NCBI RefSeq assembly: GCF_004352855.1
Contig: NZ_SJSC01000002.1
Location: forward strand, 677,718 to 741,717
Source of the DNA: Marinomonas sp. KMM3893
GTDB lineage: Bacteria; Pseudomonadota; Gammaproteobacteria; Pseudomonadales; Marinomonadaceae
Length of the DNA stretch: 64,000 nt
Direction of reading: 5' to 3'
Of the stretch, positions 1 to 7,605 are shown in pieces (positions within the stretch are counted from its first letter, which is position 1; the number at the start of each line of letters is the position of its first letter). A model generated the notes under the pieces. The model had not been told where the DNA came from and ran no database searches. It saw only the letters and a program-made list of their open reading frames with translations. The translations under genes were made by a program, and so were the position numbers.

Positions 1-58
1 AACCTTATAGCCTATTTTTTGCCTGTACTGTTTGGGCCTGTATTTATTGGAGTAAAGA

Positions 59-727
59 ATGACAGATTTGTTGCCTTGTGTATTAGTAGAGACGGCAGAA
101 ACAGCGGATGCAGCGATTATCTGGCTGCATGGATTAGGATCAGATGGGCATGATTTTGAATCCATAGTACCGGCATTAAAAATTCGCCCTGATCAAAAGT
201 GGCGTTTTGTTTTTCCCCATGCACCGCAGCGCCCAGTGACGGTCAATGGCGGTATGGTGATGCGAGCTTGGTATGATATTTATGAAATGACGCTTGAACG
301 CAAAGTAGATATGTTGAATATTGAAGAATCTTGCCAGCAAATCAGTGCTTTAATCGAAGCGCAAATCGCATCGGGAATTGATGCTTCTCGTATTATTCTG
401 GCCGGTTTTTCACAAGGCGGCGTGATTGCTTATCAGCTAGCGTTAACCACCGAGCATACACTGGCAGGAGTGATGGCATTATCTACTTACCTGGCGAATA
501 AATCTGATGTCCCTGCGGCGGCGGGCAGCCACAATGGTACAACTCCTTTCTTGATTCATCATGGATCTCAAGATCCTGTGGTGGCCCCTAGCTTGGCATT
601 GGACGCGAAAAAAGCGTTAACGGATCAAGGGTTTAATGTTGAGTATAAAACCTATGAGATGCCTCATTCTGTTTGTCCGGAACAGATTGCTGATATTTCT
701 GCATGGTTGCACGCTCGTTTAGCTTGA
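59..727 (+). CDS. Carboxylesterase / phospholipase-carboxylesterase family alpha/beta hydrolase
   Basis: A 222-residue alpha/beta hydrolase of the small bacterial carboxylesterase (acyl-protein-thioesterase-like) family, expected to be cytoplasmic and to hydrolyse short acyl esters; the true substrate is unknown. The LHGLG oxyanion-hole motif lies at residues 23-27. The nucleophile elbow GFSQGG is at 116-121 with Ser118, the probable acid is Asp172 (GSQDPVV) and the probable histidine is His203 (MPHSV). No signal peptide is visible. The start follows a GGAGTAAAG ribosome site. It is followed 29 bp later by the inositol-monophosphatase-family gene on the same strand, so the two may be cotranscribed. 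Confidence 0.9.
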   Translation: MTDLLPCVLVETAETADAAIIWLHGLGSDGHDFESIVPALKIRPDQKWRFVFPHAPQRPVTVNGGMVMRAWYDIYEMTLERKVDMLNIEESCQQISALIEAQIASGIDASRIILAGFSQGGVIAYQLALTTEHTLAGVMALSTYLANKSDVPAAAGSHNGTTPFLIHHGSQDPVVAPSLALDAKKALTDQGFNVEYKTYEMPHSVCPEQIADISAWLHARLA

Positions 728-756
728 GTTGGCTGGGTTAACAAAAGGAGAGCAAG

Positions 757-1554
757 ATGACGCTGAACACAGACAAGTTGTTGGCATTCGCTAAACGGAT
801 TGCCTCTCACGCTGGCACTATCATGGTGGAGGCGAGGGAGAAGAAAGGTTTTTCTGCCGATTACAAAGCGGATCATGAGTTGGTGACATCAACCGATTTG
901 GCGATCGATCATTATTTATGCCAAGAAATTATCGCAGCCTATCCTGATCATCGTATTCTTTCAGAAGAGTCTTCTCCTAATTTGTCTTTGGATGCTGTGC
1001 CGACATGGGTGATAGACCCTATTGATGGCACGGTGAATTTTGCGCACCATCATCGTCATGTTGCTGTGTCTATTGGTTTATACGTTGACGGTCAGCGCTT
1101 GTTAGGGGTCGTGTATGCTCCTTTCCTAGACGAATGTTACTGGGCCATTAAAGGTCAAGGTGCGTATTTGAACGGTGAACGTTTGTGGGTTGCCGATGGG
1201 GTTAGCTTACGCAATGCGTTAGTGGCCACTGGGTTTCCCTACCAAAAAAATGCGCTCGAAAAGCTGATTAAACGGGTTTCAAATGTATTACATCAATGTC
1301 AGGATGTGCGACGTAATGGGTCCGCAGCATTGGATCTATGTTGGGTCGCGGCAGGGCGATTACAGGCTTATTATGAATCCGTAAAACCATGGGATATGGC
1401 GGCAGGAGCCTTGATTGCTGTAGAGGCAGGCGCTGTCTTAGGGCGCTATGATGAGGTTGAATCTGCCTGGCCATTGGAGATTAACGGTGATTCGTTATTG
1501 GTTTGTGCGCCATCATTATATGATGCGATGCAACAAGTGTTGGCCGTGGATTAG
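757..1554 (+). CDS. Inositol-monophosphatase family phosphatase (SuhB-like)
   Basis: A 265-residue member of the Mg2+-dependent, Li+-sensitive phosphatase family (SuhB, CysQ, HisN, IMPase). Metal-binding motifs are in the expected order: the acidic pair in LSEES (Glu70/Glu71), DPIDGT at 87-92 and WDMAAG at 212-217. In SuhB the substrate is inositol-1-phosphate and the protein also takes part in rRNA antitermination; CysQ uses PAP and HisN uses histidinol phosphate. The sequence alone does not settle which applies here. The N-terminal part diverges from E. coli SuhB, so a different phosphatase role is possible. The start follows AAAGGAGAGCAAG, a strong ribosome site. Confidence 0.88.
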   Translation: MTLNTDKLLAFAKRIASHAGTIMVEAREKKGFSADYKADHELVTSTDLAIDHYLCQEIIAAYPDHRILSEESSPNLSLDAVPTWVIDPIDGTVNFAHHHRHVAVSIGLYVDGQRLLGVVYAPFLDECYWAIKGQGAYLNGERLWVADGVSLRNALVATGFPYQKNALEKLIKRVSNVLHQCQDVRRNGSAALDLCWVAAGRLQAYYESVKPWDMAAGALIAVEAGAVLGRYDEVESAWPLEINGDSLLVCAPSLYDAMQQVLAVD

Positions 1555-1637
1555 TATGATGCCACTGGGGTACTTGAGCCAACTTTCTTAAATTAAGTGA
1601 ATGATGAGTTAATTCTCATGATTAATATTGGATTTTT

Positions 1638-2102
1638 ATGTCTTTTACTGTCTTTATAATACTGATTATCGGCTGTATTGCGGTTATATCTGCGTCTCTT
1701 TGGTTTATTGCCCGCCAATTAAAGGTGAACCGTTTACGTGAAGAGAGAATCCGTGCCGGAGAATCTTTTGTGGCGGAAGAGCGACAAAAGCGAATTGATA
1801 GCATTCAAATTTTATTAAAAGCCGTTGGTACGGATGAAAAGCTTACCTGGATCGAAACCAGCATACGGGTGAAAAACTTACTCGATCAGTTGAGCGTAGA
1901 TCTATCGCAACACGATGACATTTCGGCTTTTTATATTATCACTGAAAAAACTGAGCATATTCCGACGCACGAACAATGGAAGAGTTTACCAAAAGATGCG
2001 CGGGCTAAGTTCAGCAATGAGATGGCGCGTTACGAAACGGAATATCTTGAGCATTTGAAGCGTGCTAAAGCCGCTTTGTTGGTCTATTCTTTTGATTCAT
2101 GA
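1638..2102 (+). CDS. Small membrane-anchored protein, probable DUF2489 family
   Basis: 154 residues. One N-terminal transmembrane helix (about residues 4-26) is followed by a charged cytoplasmic region rich in Arg, Glu and Lys. The pattern recalls the DUF2489 proteins of gammaproteobacteria, a family of unknown function, but this is from memory and not a search. The stop codon overlaps the start of the next small membrane gene by 4 bp (ATGA), which indicates translational coupling. There is no good ribosome site before the ATG (AT-rich upstream). Function unknown. Confidence 0.7.
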   Translation: MSFTVFIILIIGCIAVISASLWFIARQLKVNRLREERIRAGESFVAEERQKRIDSIQILLKAVGTDEKLTWIETSIRVKNLLDQLSVDLSQHDDISAFYIITEKTEHIPTHEQWKSLPKDARAKFSNEMARYETEYLEHLKRAKAALLVYSFDS

Positions 2103-2470
2103 TTTTACAGTTTGTTCTTTCTGTTTTTTTATGTTTTTGCTTGTTGGTTTCCTTGATGGTGTTTTATTTAAAGCACAAATCAAAAGTGCCTTATTATCGA
2201 CTGAATCAGAGCGATTGTACTGCGCTATTGGAAAAAGCAGTAAATGGCGTCTTGCTCGAATATGATTGGAATGTTTTTATTGGCATGACAATTCGAGACA
2301 ACGAACAATTTGAGCGGTTGCGGGAAGTTTGTCTTATGATTGATGATGAACATAAAAAGGGAGCCCAGCTTATTGGTGGGAAACTGTATGTTCGGTTTAG
2401 CAAAGCCGGGGTGAAGCAATTGGCCTCTTTGTTGGATGAGTGGCGACATAAAGTACATTATGCCGCTTAG
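2099..2470 (+). CDS. Small membrane-anchored protein of unknown function
   Basis: 123 residues. A hydrophobic helix at residues 2-24 is followed by a soluble tail that holds no motif I recognise. The ATG overlaps the stop of the preceding membrane protein (ATGA), so the pair is probably translated together and may form a complex. The coding region is intact and its codon use resembles its neighbours. mscS starts 41 bp downstream on the same strand, so these two genes may belong to an envelope-related unit. No function assigned. Confidence 0.65.
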   Translation: MILQFVLSVFLCFCLLVSLMVFYLKHKSKVPYYRLNQSDCTALLEKAVNGVLLEYDWNVFIGMTIRDNEQFERLREVCLMIDDEHKKGAQLIGGKLYVRFSKAGVKQLASLLDEWRHKVHYAA

Positions 2471-2511
2471 CGGCTTATATCTTATTAACGTTAGATTAAG
2501 GATTAAAGCAC

Positions 2512-3342
2512 ATGAGCGATATGGAACAATTAGTAGATAAGGGCATTGAACTACTGCCTTGGATCTCAGAAATGGCAATTAACTTATTAATCGGCATTGT
2601 GATTTTCTTTGTCGGTCGGTTTATTGCCCATAAAGTGGCTCATTGGTGTGAGCATAGAATGCTTAAAGCGTCGGTTGATAAAGCGGTAGCCGGTTTCTGC
2701 TCTAGCATTCTTTATGCCTTGATGTTTGCCGGTGTTATCTTAATGGCGCTTGGGCAAGTCGGTGTACAAACCACTTCCTTCATCGCCATTCTTGGTGCGG
2801 CTGGTTTGGCGGTTGGTTTGGCCTTACAGGGGTCATTGTCTAACTTTGCATCAGGCGTATTGATCATTGTATTACGCCCATTTAAATCAGGTGATTTTAT
2901 TGATGCTGCGGGTCAAATGGGTACGGTAGACCGTATCGAACTGTTTCATACCTACCTTAGAACACCGGATAATCGCATTATTATTGCGCCGAACTCAGCG
3001 ATAATGAATGGCTCTATTGTCAACTTTTCGCGTGAGAAAACACGTCGTTTAGATTTGGTTATTGGTATTAGTTACGATGCTGATATTCGTCTGGCAAAAA
3101 GTATTATGGAAGAAATTGTGGCTGCCGATGAGCGGGTGTTAAAAGATCCAGCTTGGGTAATCGCGGTTTCTGAACTGGCAGACAGCTCCGTCAATTTTAA
3201 CCTTCGTCCTTGGGTGGCAGCAGCGGACTATTGGGCGGTCAGAGCGGATCTTCTAGAAAAGATCAAATACACCTTTGATGAACGCGGTGTTGGTATTCCA
3301 TACCCTCAAATGGATGTTCATCTGCATAAGCAAGAGTCTTAA
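2512..3342 (+). CDS. mscS: Small-conductance mechanosensitive channel MscS
   Basis: 276 residues, close to E. coli MscS (286). This inner-membrane heptameric channel opens under membrane tension and releases solutes during osmotic downshock. Three N-terminal transmembrane helices (about 15-40, 60-85 and 90-125) precede the beta and alpha/beta cytoplasmic vestibule. The pore helix holds the family's glycine/alanine-rich track (AAGLAVGLALQGSLSNFASG), nearly identical to the E. coli TM3. The C-terminal vestibule motif PYPQ is present. A strong intrinsic terminator follows at once, so the unit ends here. Confidence 0.95.
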   Translation: MSDMEQLVDKGIELLPWISEMAINLLIGIVIFFVGRFIAHKVAHWCEHRMLKASVDKAVAGFCSSILYALMFAGVILMALGQVGVQTTSFIAILGAAGLAVGLALQGSLSNFASGVLIIVLRPFKSGDFIDAAGQMGTVDRIELFHTYLRTPDNRIIIAPNSAIMNGSIVNFSREKTRRLDLVIGISYDADIRLAKSIMEEIVAADERVLKDPAWVIAVSELADSSVNFNLRPWVAAADYWAVRADLLEKIKYTFDERGVGIPYPQMDVHLHKQES

Positions 3343-3362
3343 TTACTCGCATTATTGCTTTC

Positions 3363-3404
3363 AAAATGCCGCCAAGTGATTAACATTGCTTGGCGGCATT
3401 TTTT
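3363..3404 (+). terminator. Intrinsic terminator after mscS
   Basis: A perfect stem (AATGCCGCCAAG paired with CTTGGCGGCATT) with a 12-nt loop, followed by a run of six T residues. It lies 20 bp after the mscS stop and ends before the greB start. Confidence 0.9.
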
Positions 3405-3437
3405 ATTTTTATCATTGTACTAAATAGGTTGTTATTA

Positions 3438-3947
3438 ATGACTCGGTATCGTCCACCTTCCCCGCCAAAATCCGCCTACATCACACAAGAGGGCGCTCAA
3501 GCTTTATTGGCGGAGCTAAAATATTTGTGGAAAGAAAAGCGTCCAGCGGTGACAGAAACCGTTCGTGAAGCGGCAGCACAAGGCGATCGCTCTGAGAATG
3601 CTGAATATATTTATGGTAAGAAGCAATTACGAGAAATCGACCGTCGCGTACGTTATTTAGAAAAGCGTCTGGATGTGTGTACTGTGGTCGATCGTTTTCC
3701 TGCGGATCAGTCAAAAGTGTTTTTTGGTGCTTGGGTAACGCTTGAGGACGAAGATGGCACCTTAAAAGAATATCGTATTGTCGGCGCGGATGAGTTAGAC
3801 CATAACCCTGCTTACATTAGCATCGACTCCCCAGTTGCGCGTGCGCTGCTTAAAAAGGAAGAAGGTGACGAGGTACTGATTCGCTTAGCCGCTGGCGAGA
3901 AATGTTATGTAATCGACACCATAGAGTACCGTGCGCCAGCAGCATGA
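3438..3947 (+). CDS. greB: Transcription elongation factor GreB
   Basis: 169 residues. GreB enters the RNA polymerase secondary channel and stimulates cleavage of backtracked RNA. The N-terminal coiled coil carries the family's acidic tip region (AAAQGDRSENAEYIYGKKQL). The C-terminal half has the FKBP-like domain typical of GreA/GreB (SPVARALL, GDEV). The YIYGKKQLREIDRR segment favours GreB over GreA. The ATG at 3438 gives the usual GreB N-terminus (MTRYRPP); an in-frame ATG 48 bp upstream lies within the preceding terminator and is unlikely. The stop overlaps the next gene (ATGA). Confidence 0.95.
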   Translation: MTRYRPPSPPKSAYITQEGAQALLAELKYLWKEKRPAVTETVREAAAQGDRSENAEYIYGKKQLREIDRRVRYLEKRLDVCTVVDRFPADQSKVFFGAWVTLEDEDGTLKEYRIVGADELDHNPAYISIDSPVARALLKKEEGDEVLIRLAAGEKCYVIDTIEYRAPAA

Positions 3948-4807
3948 AAATTTATTATGGCATGGCCCAGTGGCAGCATCCGGCGTGGGTAAATTGGTTA
4001 TACCCATCATCTTTGCCTGCCGCCGAACGAATTGCGCGCTATTCTCAGGTTTTTTCTACGGTTGAAGTGGGCAGCACTTTTTATACTAAGGTGGACCAAG
4101 CGCAGCTGTTGCGTTGGTATTCCGTGGTATCTGATGATTTTCGCTTTGCTTTTAAAGCACCACAAACGGTCACCCATAGATTATTTGATCGGCCATGGCG
4201 TGACATCGTTGAAGACTGGCGTGTTTTTATGGCGTCGCTGCAACCTTTGCAGTCCAAGCTTGGGCCGACCATGCTGCAATTTCCTGCAGCGTGTGATGAA
4301 CGCTTGCTAGAGCGCATAATGTTGCTTTGCGATTTGTGGGATTTGTCTGCTCCTTTATCCGTGGAGACACGACATCTGGCGTATTTTGATAAAACAGGTT
4401 ATGAGTCCTTGTTCTTAAAAGGGCTGGCGGAAAAAGGGGTGAATCGGGTGATTATGGATTCACGCCCCGTTTTTTCTACGCAAGCGTATTGTGACAGCTT
4501 GGTGGATGCGCAAAAGAAGAAGCCAAGAGTGCCTTGCCATCCTGTTGCAACCTCGTCTCATCCTGTGGTGCGCTTTATAGGGCATCCGGATTTGCCGCTA
4601 AATGACAAATGGTTGGATCAGTGGGCGGTGAAGTTGGCTCAATGGCTAGTGGCAGAATTAACACCAACGGTGTTTGTGCATTCATCTGATAACATTGCAG
4701 CGCCGACATTGGCGGCCACATTAGATCAAAGAGTTCAGCGCTTGTGTGGCGATTATCAGCCGTCGCTTCAGCTTCCCCAAAGCCAAGAGCAAGCGAGTTT
4801 GTGGTAG
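3944..4807 (+). CDS. DUF72 family protein (YecE-like)
   Basis: 287 residues, with the TIM-barrel-like fold expected of the DUF72/YecE family. Family hallmarks are the early YYGMAQW and FSTVEVGSTFY segments, the FAFKAPQTVTH strand, and the C-terminal VFVHSSDN element, where many members have YFNN. Biochemical function is unknown for the family. The ATG at 3944 overlaps the greB stop, so it is translationally coupled to greB. A bidirectional terminator follows. Confidence 0.88.
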   Translation: MKIYYGMAQWQHPAWVNWLYPSSLPAAERIARYSQVFSTVEVGSTFYTKVDQAQLLRWYSVVSDDFRFAFKAPQTVTHRLFDRPWRDIVEDWRVFMASLQPLQSKLGPTMLQFPAACDERLLERIMLLCDLWDLSAPLSVETRHLAYFDKTGYESLFLKGLAEKGVNRVIMDSRPVFSTQAYCDSLVDAQKKKPRVPCHPVATSSHPVVRFIGHPDLPLNDKWLDQWAVKLAQWLVAELTPTVFVHSSDNIAAPTLAATLDQRVQRLCGDYQPSLQLPQSQEQASLW

Positions 4808-4820
4808 CAGCTTAAAAAAT

Positions 4821-4853
4821 AAAAGCGCCTCTTTAGCAAGAAGGCGCTTTTTT
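4821..4853. terminator. Bidirectional terminator between the DUF72 gene and the PLP lyase gene
   Basis: A ten-base stem AAAAGCGCCT / AGGCGCTTTT with an 11-nt loop. T runs flank it on both strands. It separates two convergent genes. Confidence 0.88.
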
Positions 4854-4877
4854 GCTTAATACGAAGGGGAGGCGTAA

Positions 4878-5888
4878 TTAGCAATAATCTTTAAAATCAA
4901 AGGCTTCTCGGTAACCAAATAACGCTTGGCTGCCACCTGTGTGTAGGAAGACGATGTTTTCATCTTTGCCAAATTCGCCTTTGCGAATCAAGTCAATTAG
5001 GCCAGCGGCGCCTTTCGCAGAATACACAGGGTCCAGCAAGATAGATTCGTACTGCGCAAATAACTCAATGGCTTCTAACCCACTTTGCGTTGGGATGCCG
5101 TAGCCATCGCCCACGTAGTTGCAATTTGCCACCACGTCTTCGCGCTTCACCACACCAGGAATGCTTAAATATTCTGCGGTTTTTTCAGCCAAGCGAAATA
5201 CATTCGCTTCTTGGGTTTCTTGCGGTACACGCACCCCAATGCCCAATACTGGAATTAGACTGTTGGTGGCCACCAAGCCGGTGACCAAGCCTGCTTGTGT
5301 GCCTGCGCTGCCTGTTGCATGAACCACACGGTCGATTTTGAGTCCCATGTCATTGGCTTGAGCTAGCAATTCAAGTGCGGCGTTCACGTAGCCAAGTGCG
5401 CCAATTGGGTTGGAGCCACCTCCTGGAATAATGTATGGCTTCTTGCCTGCTTTACGCAGTTTTTCAGCCACTTCTTCCATGGCTTGATTCATGTCGGTGC
5501 CCGCTGGGTATTTGCTGAGCGTGGCGCCAAACAGTTGATCGAGCAAGACATTGCCATTGTAGTTGTAATCCACGTCCTTACTGCCGGTACGGTCTTCTAA
5601 CAGAATTTCACACGCCATGCCCATTTTGGTGGCAATGGCCGCGGTTTGGCGAGCGTGGTTAGATTGGGTCGCACCTTGAGTAATAATGGTGTCTGCGCCT
5701 TTTTCGATGGCGTCTCCCATGAGAAATTCCAGCTTGCGTGTTTTGTTGCCGCCACCCGCTAAACCTGTGCAGTCATCGCGCTTAATCCATAACTTAGGGC
5801 CGCCTAAGTGTTCGCTTAATCGTGTCATTGGCTCAAGGGGTGTGGCTAAGTGGGCAAAATGTAATCGAGGGAAGCGAGAAAGATGCAT
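4878..5888 (-). CDS. cuyA: PLP-dependent lyase: L-cysteate sulfo-lyase (CuyA)-like / D-cysteine desulfhydrase family
   Basis: 336 residues, fold-type II PLP enzyme of the ACC-deaminase / D-cysteine desulfhydrase family. The PLP lysine is Lys49 ([11 protein letters not shown]), with SNHARQ at 77-82 and the PLP-phosphate loop [11 protein letters not shown] further on. CuyA splits cysteate into pyruvate, sulfite and ammonia, whereas DcyD splits D-cysteine into pyruvate, sulfide and ammonia. The N-terminus ([14 protein letters not shown]), [18 protein letters not shown] and [19 protein letters not shown] agree better, from memory, with CuyA of marine bacteria than with E. coli DcyD. The nearby HpsN-like gene supports this reading. 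It is divergent from a LysR regulator, the usual control layout. The DcyD alternative remains open. Confidence 0.78.
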   Translation of the reverse strand: MHLSRFPRLHFAHLATPLEPMTRLSEHLGGPKLWIKRDDCTGLAGGGNKTRKLEFLMGDAIEKGADTIITQGATQSNHARQTAAIATKMGMACEILLEDRTGSKDVDYNYNGNVLLDQLFGATLSKYPAGTDMNQAMEEVAEKLRKAGKKPYIIPGGGSNPIGALGYVNAALELLAQANDMGLKIDRVVHATGSAGTQAGLVTGLVATNSLIPVLGIGVRVPQETQEANVFRLAEKTAEYLSIPGVVKREDVVANCNYVGDGYGIPTQSGLEAIELFAQYESILLDPVYSAKGAAGLIDLIRKGEFGKDENIVFLHTGGSQALFGYREAFDFKDYC

Positions 5889-5988
5889 AGGTATATCTCC
5901 ATAAAGGGATGACGTTAAGTTGATTTAGAGATTACAGGCTCCATTTTCTACTGCCCAATGCTGTTTTATCTTGTCTCGGTTACTTTTC

Positions 5989-6002
5989 AGCATAGCAATG
6001 CT
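5989..6002. promoter_or_regulatory. Candidate LysR operator dyad
   Basis: AGCAT-N4-ATGCT inverted repeat in the 150-bp space between the divergent lyase and LysR genes, about 40 bp before the regulator start. LysR-type proteins commonly bind such interrupted dyads (T-N11-A type) in divergent promoters. An extra AATGCTG half-site lies at about 5957-5963. Assignment is by position and symmetry only. Confidence 0.4.
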
Positions 6003-6038
6003 AACATCGAAAAAAGGCAGTTTTAGAAAGGGTGTCCC

Positions 6039-6944
6039 GTGGAGCTAAAGTGGTTAGAAGATTATCTGGCGTTAGCCAAAAATGGCAGTTTCTCGAAGGC
6101 CGCAGAAGCGCGCTTTGTGACTCAGCCCGCATTTAGTCGGCGCATTCGATCGTTGGAAAATTGGCTCGGTGTGAGCTTGGTCGATCGCACTCAATATCCC
6201 ACTACGTTTACGGAGGCGGGCTCGGCTTTTTTAGAGCAGGCAGAAAGCCTAACCAAACAAATTTACGCCTCGCGCAACCATTTAACGTCTTTGGTGAACG
6301 ATACGGCAGAAATGGTCGTTATGTCACAGCATTCGTTGGCCGTTTCCTTCGTCCCGGATTGGTTAGAACAAATCGAGCCTTTTATTGGTGACTCGCTGAT
6401 TCGAGTTAATACGGACAACTTGCACGATTCTTTGGAGTCTTTTTTGGCCGGTGCGGGCGACTTTCTATTGTGCTTTTCTTCCCCCGATATTTTTAGACAA
6501 TTGGATCGAGATGACATAGAGACGATCCAAATTACCACGGATCGTATTGTGCCTGTCACGGCGGTCAAGCCTGACGGCCATCCGGTTTATAGTGTGACGC
6601 AAGAGAGTCTAAGGTGGCTTACTTACCCTAAAGAATCGTTTTTAGGCAGTTTACTAACTCCCGAATGTTTGTCGGAGCCCGGCAGTGAGCTGACGCTCAA
6701 CAAGGTATGTGAAAATGCATTGGCTGAAGGGTTAAAGGCTTTGGTTGCGAAAGGTTATGGGGTCGCTTGGCTGCCTGAGTCTTTAGTTCAAAACGAATTG
6801 GATGAAAATCGTATGGCGGTGCTGGAGTCCCCTCTTAAATCGATCGATCTCGATATCAATATTTACCGATTTAAAGGCAAACACTCCGACTTTTCGGAAC
6901 GTTTTTGGCATTACCTTTCAACGCTGTATGAATCTGCGTGTTAA
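6039..6944 (+). CDS. LysR-type transcriptional regulator, HypT/YjiE-like
   Basis: 301 residues. The N-terminal winged helix-turn-helix (about 1-60: KNGSFSKAAEARFVTQPAFSRRI) is followed by a periplasmic-binding-protein-like effector domain. Features recalling E. coli HypT (YjiE) are the ETKW-like start (MELKWLEDYL), MSQHSLAVSFVPDW, and the C-terminal GYGVAWLPE and ERFWHYL segments. HypT responds to hypochlorite; many relatives instead sit beside amino-acid lyases, as here. The start is GTG with AGAAAGGG before it. It probably regulates the divergent lyase gene and perhaps the hpsN unit; its effector is unknown. Confidence 0.88.
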   Translation: MELKWLEDYLALAKNGSFSKAAEARFVTQPAFSRRIRSLENWLGVSLVDRTQYPTTFTEAGSAFLEQAESLTKQIYASRNHLTSLVNDTAEMVVMSQHSLAVSFVPDWLEQIEPFIGDSLIRVNTDNLHDSLESFLAGAGDFLLCFSSPDIFRQLDRDDIETIQITTDRIVPVTAVKPDGHPVYSVTQESLRWLTYPKESFLGSLLTPECLSEPGSELTLNKVCENALAEGLKALVAKGYGVAWLPESLVQNELDENRMAVLESPLKSIDLDINIYRFKGKHSDFSERFWHYLSTLYESAC

Positions 6945-6951
6945 GTATCAG

Positions 6952-6981
6952 AAGGGCGTCACTATAAATGACGCCTTTTTT
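6952..6981 (+). terminator. Intrinsic terminator after the LysR gene
   Basis: Stem GGCGTCA / TGACGCC with a 7-nt loop followed by TTTTTTTG, starting 8 bp after the regulator stop. Confidence 0.85.
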
Positions 6982-7605
6982 GTTTTCAGAGGGGCATGTT
7001 CATCAAAGAAGAGGGTCCTGCTGCCTTTTTTTTACCATACTAAGTGCAAACACAAGTGATCATCCGCCTAATTGCTGGAGAGTTTTCAGAGGTCAGAAAG
7101 GCGTAGCGACTTTAAGGGCTTAAAAACCTCTGGAGGAAGAGGGTGGTTAATGGTCTATCTTTTTGTTTTTGAAGGCTAAAAATCTTCAGAATAGATTTTT
7201 AAGCGCGTTTAAAAGGCGTCCAGCACGGCACATTACCCTATGCGAAAAAGTAACCGATCGCGATCAAAAAAGGCATTGGTCTCGGATTACGTAAATCTCT
7301 AAGGTGAAGGCTTACTCAAGGAAGAATATCTGTATTCAAACATATAAGAATAAATCTATAGGGGTAATGCAATGCAGCTTCCCAGTTTCTTTCGATGCTA
7401 TTTTGTTCTGCTAACAAGGTTCTTTGAGCCAACGGCAAGGCCTCATTAGTATCAGAACACGGTGCGACGAATTTAATTTCTCTGATTACATAGGTGGTAA
7501 CCCATTTGATTGGGTTACAAAGAGGCGTTTGGTCTTGAGTATAGCCCTAGCATGCGAGCCAATTGAGCGGCGCTAAAGGGTCCTCAGAACAGTGAGAGGT
7601 GCTTT
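6982..7605. other. Long non-coding region before the hpsN-like unit
   Basis: 624 bp without a credible gene. It contains a 7-bp stem CAGAGGT (7087-7093) / ACCTCTG (7126-7132), an AAAAATC (7178-7184) / GATTTTT (7194-7200) hairpin, a GATCGCGATC palindrome near 7257 and an 8-bp inverted repeat at 7497-7518. It may hold the promoter and operators of the dehydrogenase unit, an unrecognised leader RNA, or the remains of a lost gene. I could not match it to a known riboswitch class. Confidence 0.5.
7497..7518. promoter_or_regulatory. Perfect inverted repeat upstream of the hpsN-like gene
   Basis: GTAACCCA-N6-TGGGTTAC, a perfect 8-bp dyad ending 87 bp before the start codon. It is not followed by a T run, so an operator is more likely than a terminator. 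The binding protein is unknown; the upstream LysR regulator is one candidate, although its own divergent promoter carries a different dyad. Confidence 0.45.

Noticed and set aside
7066..7160. Glycine-type riboswitch suggested by GGAGAG followed by a stem and GGAGGAAGAGGG
   Set aside because: The conserved CUCUCAGG-type closing segment and the core of the glycine aptamer are missing. Only a plain stem is supported.
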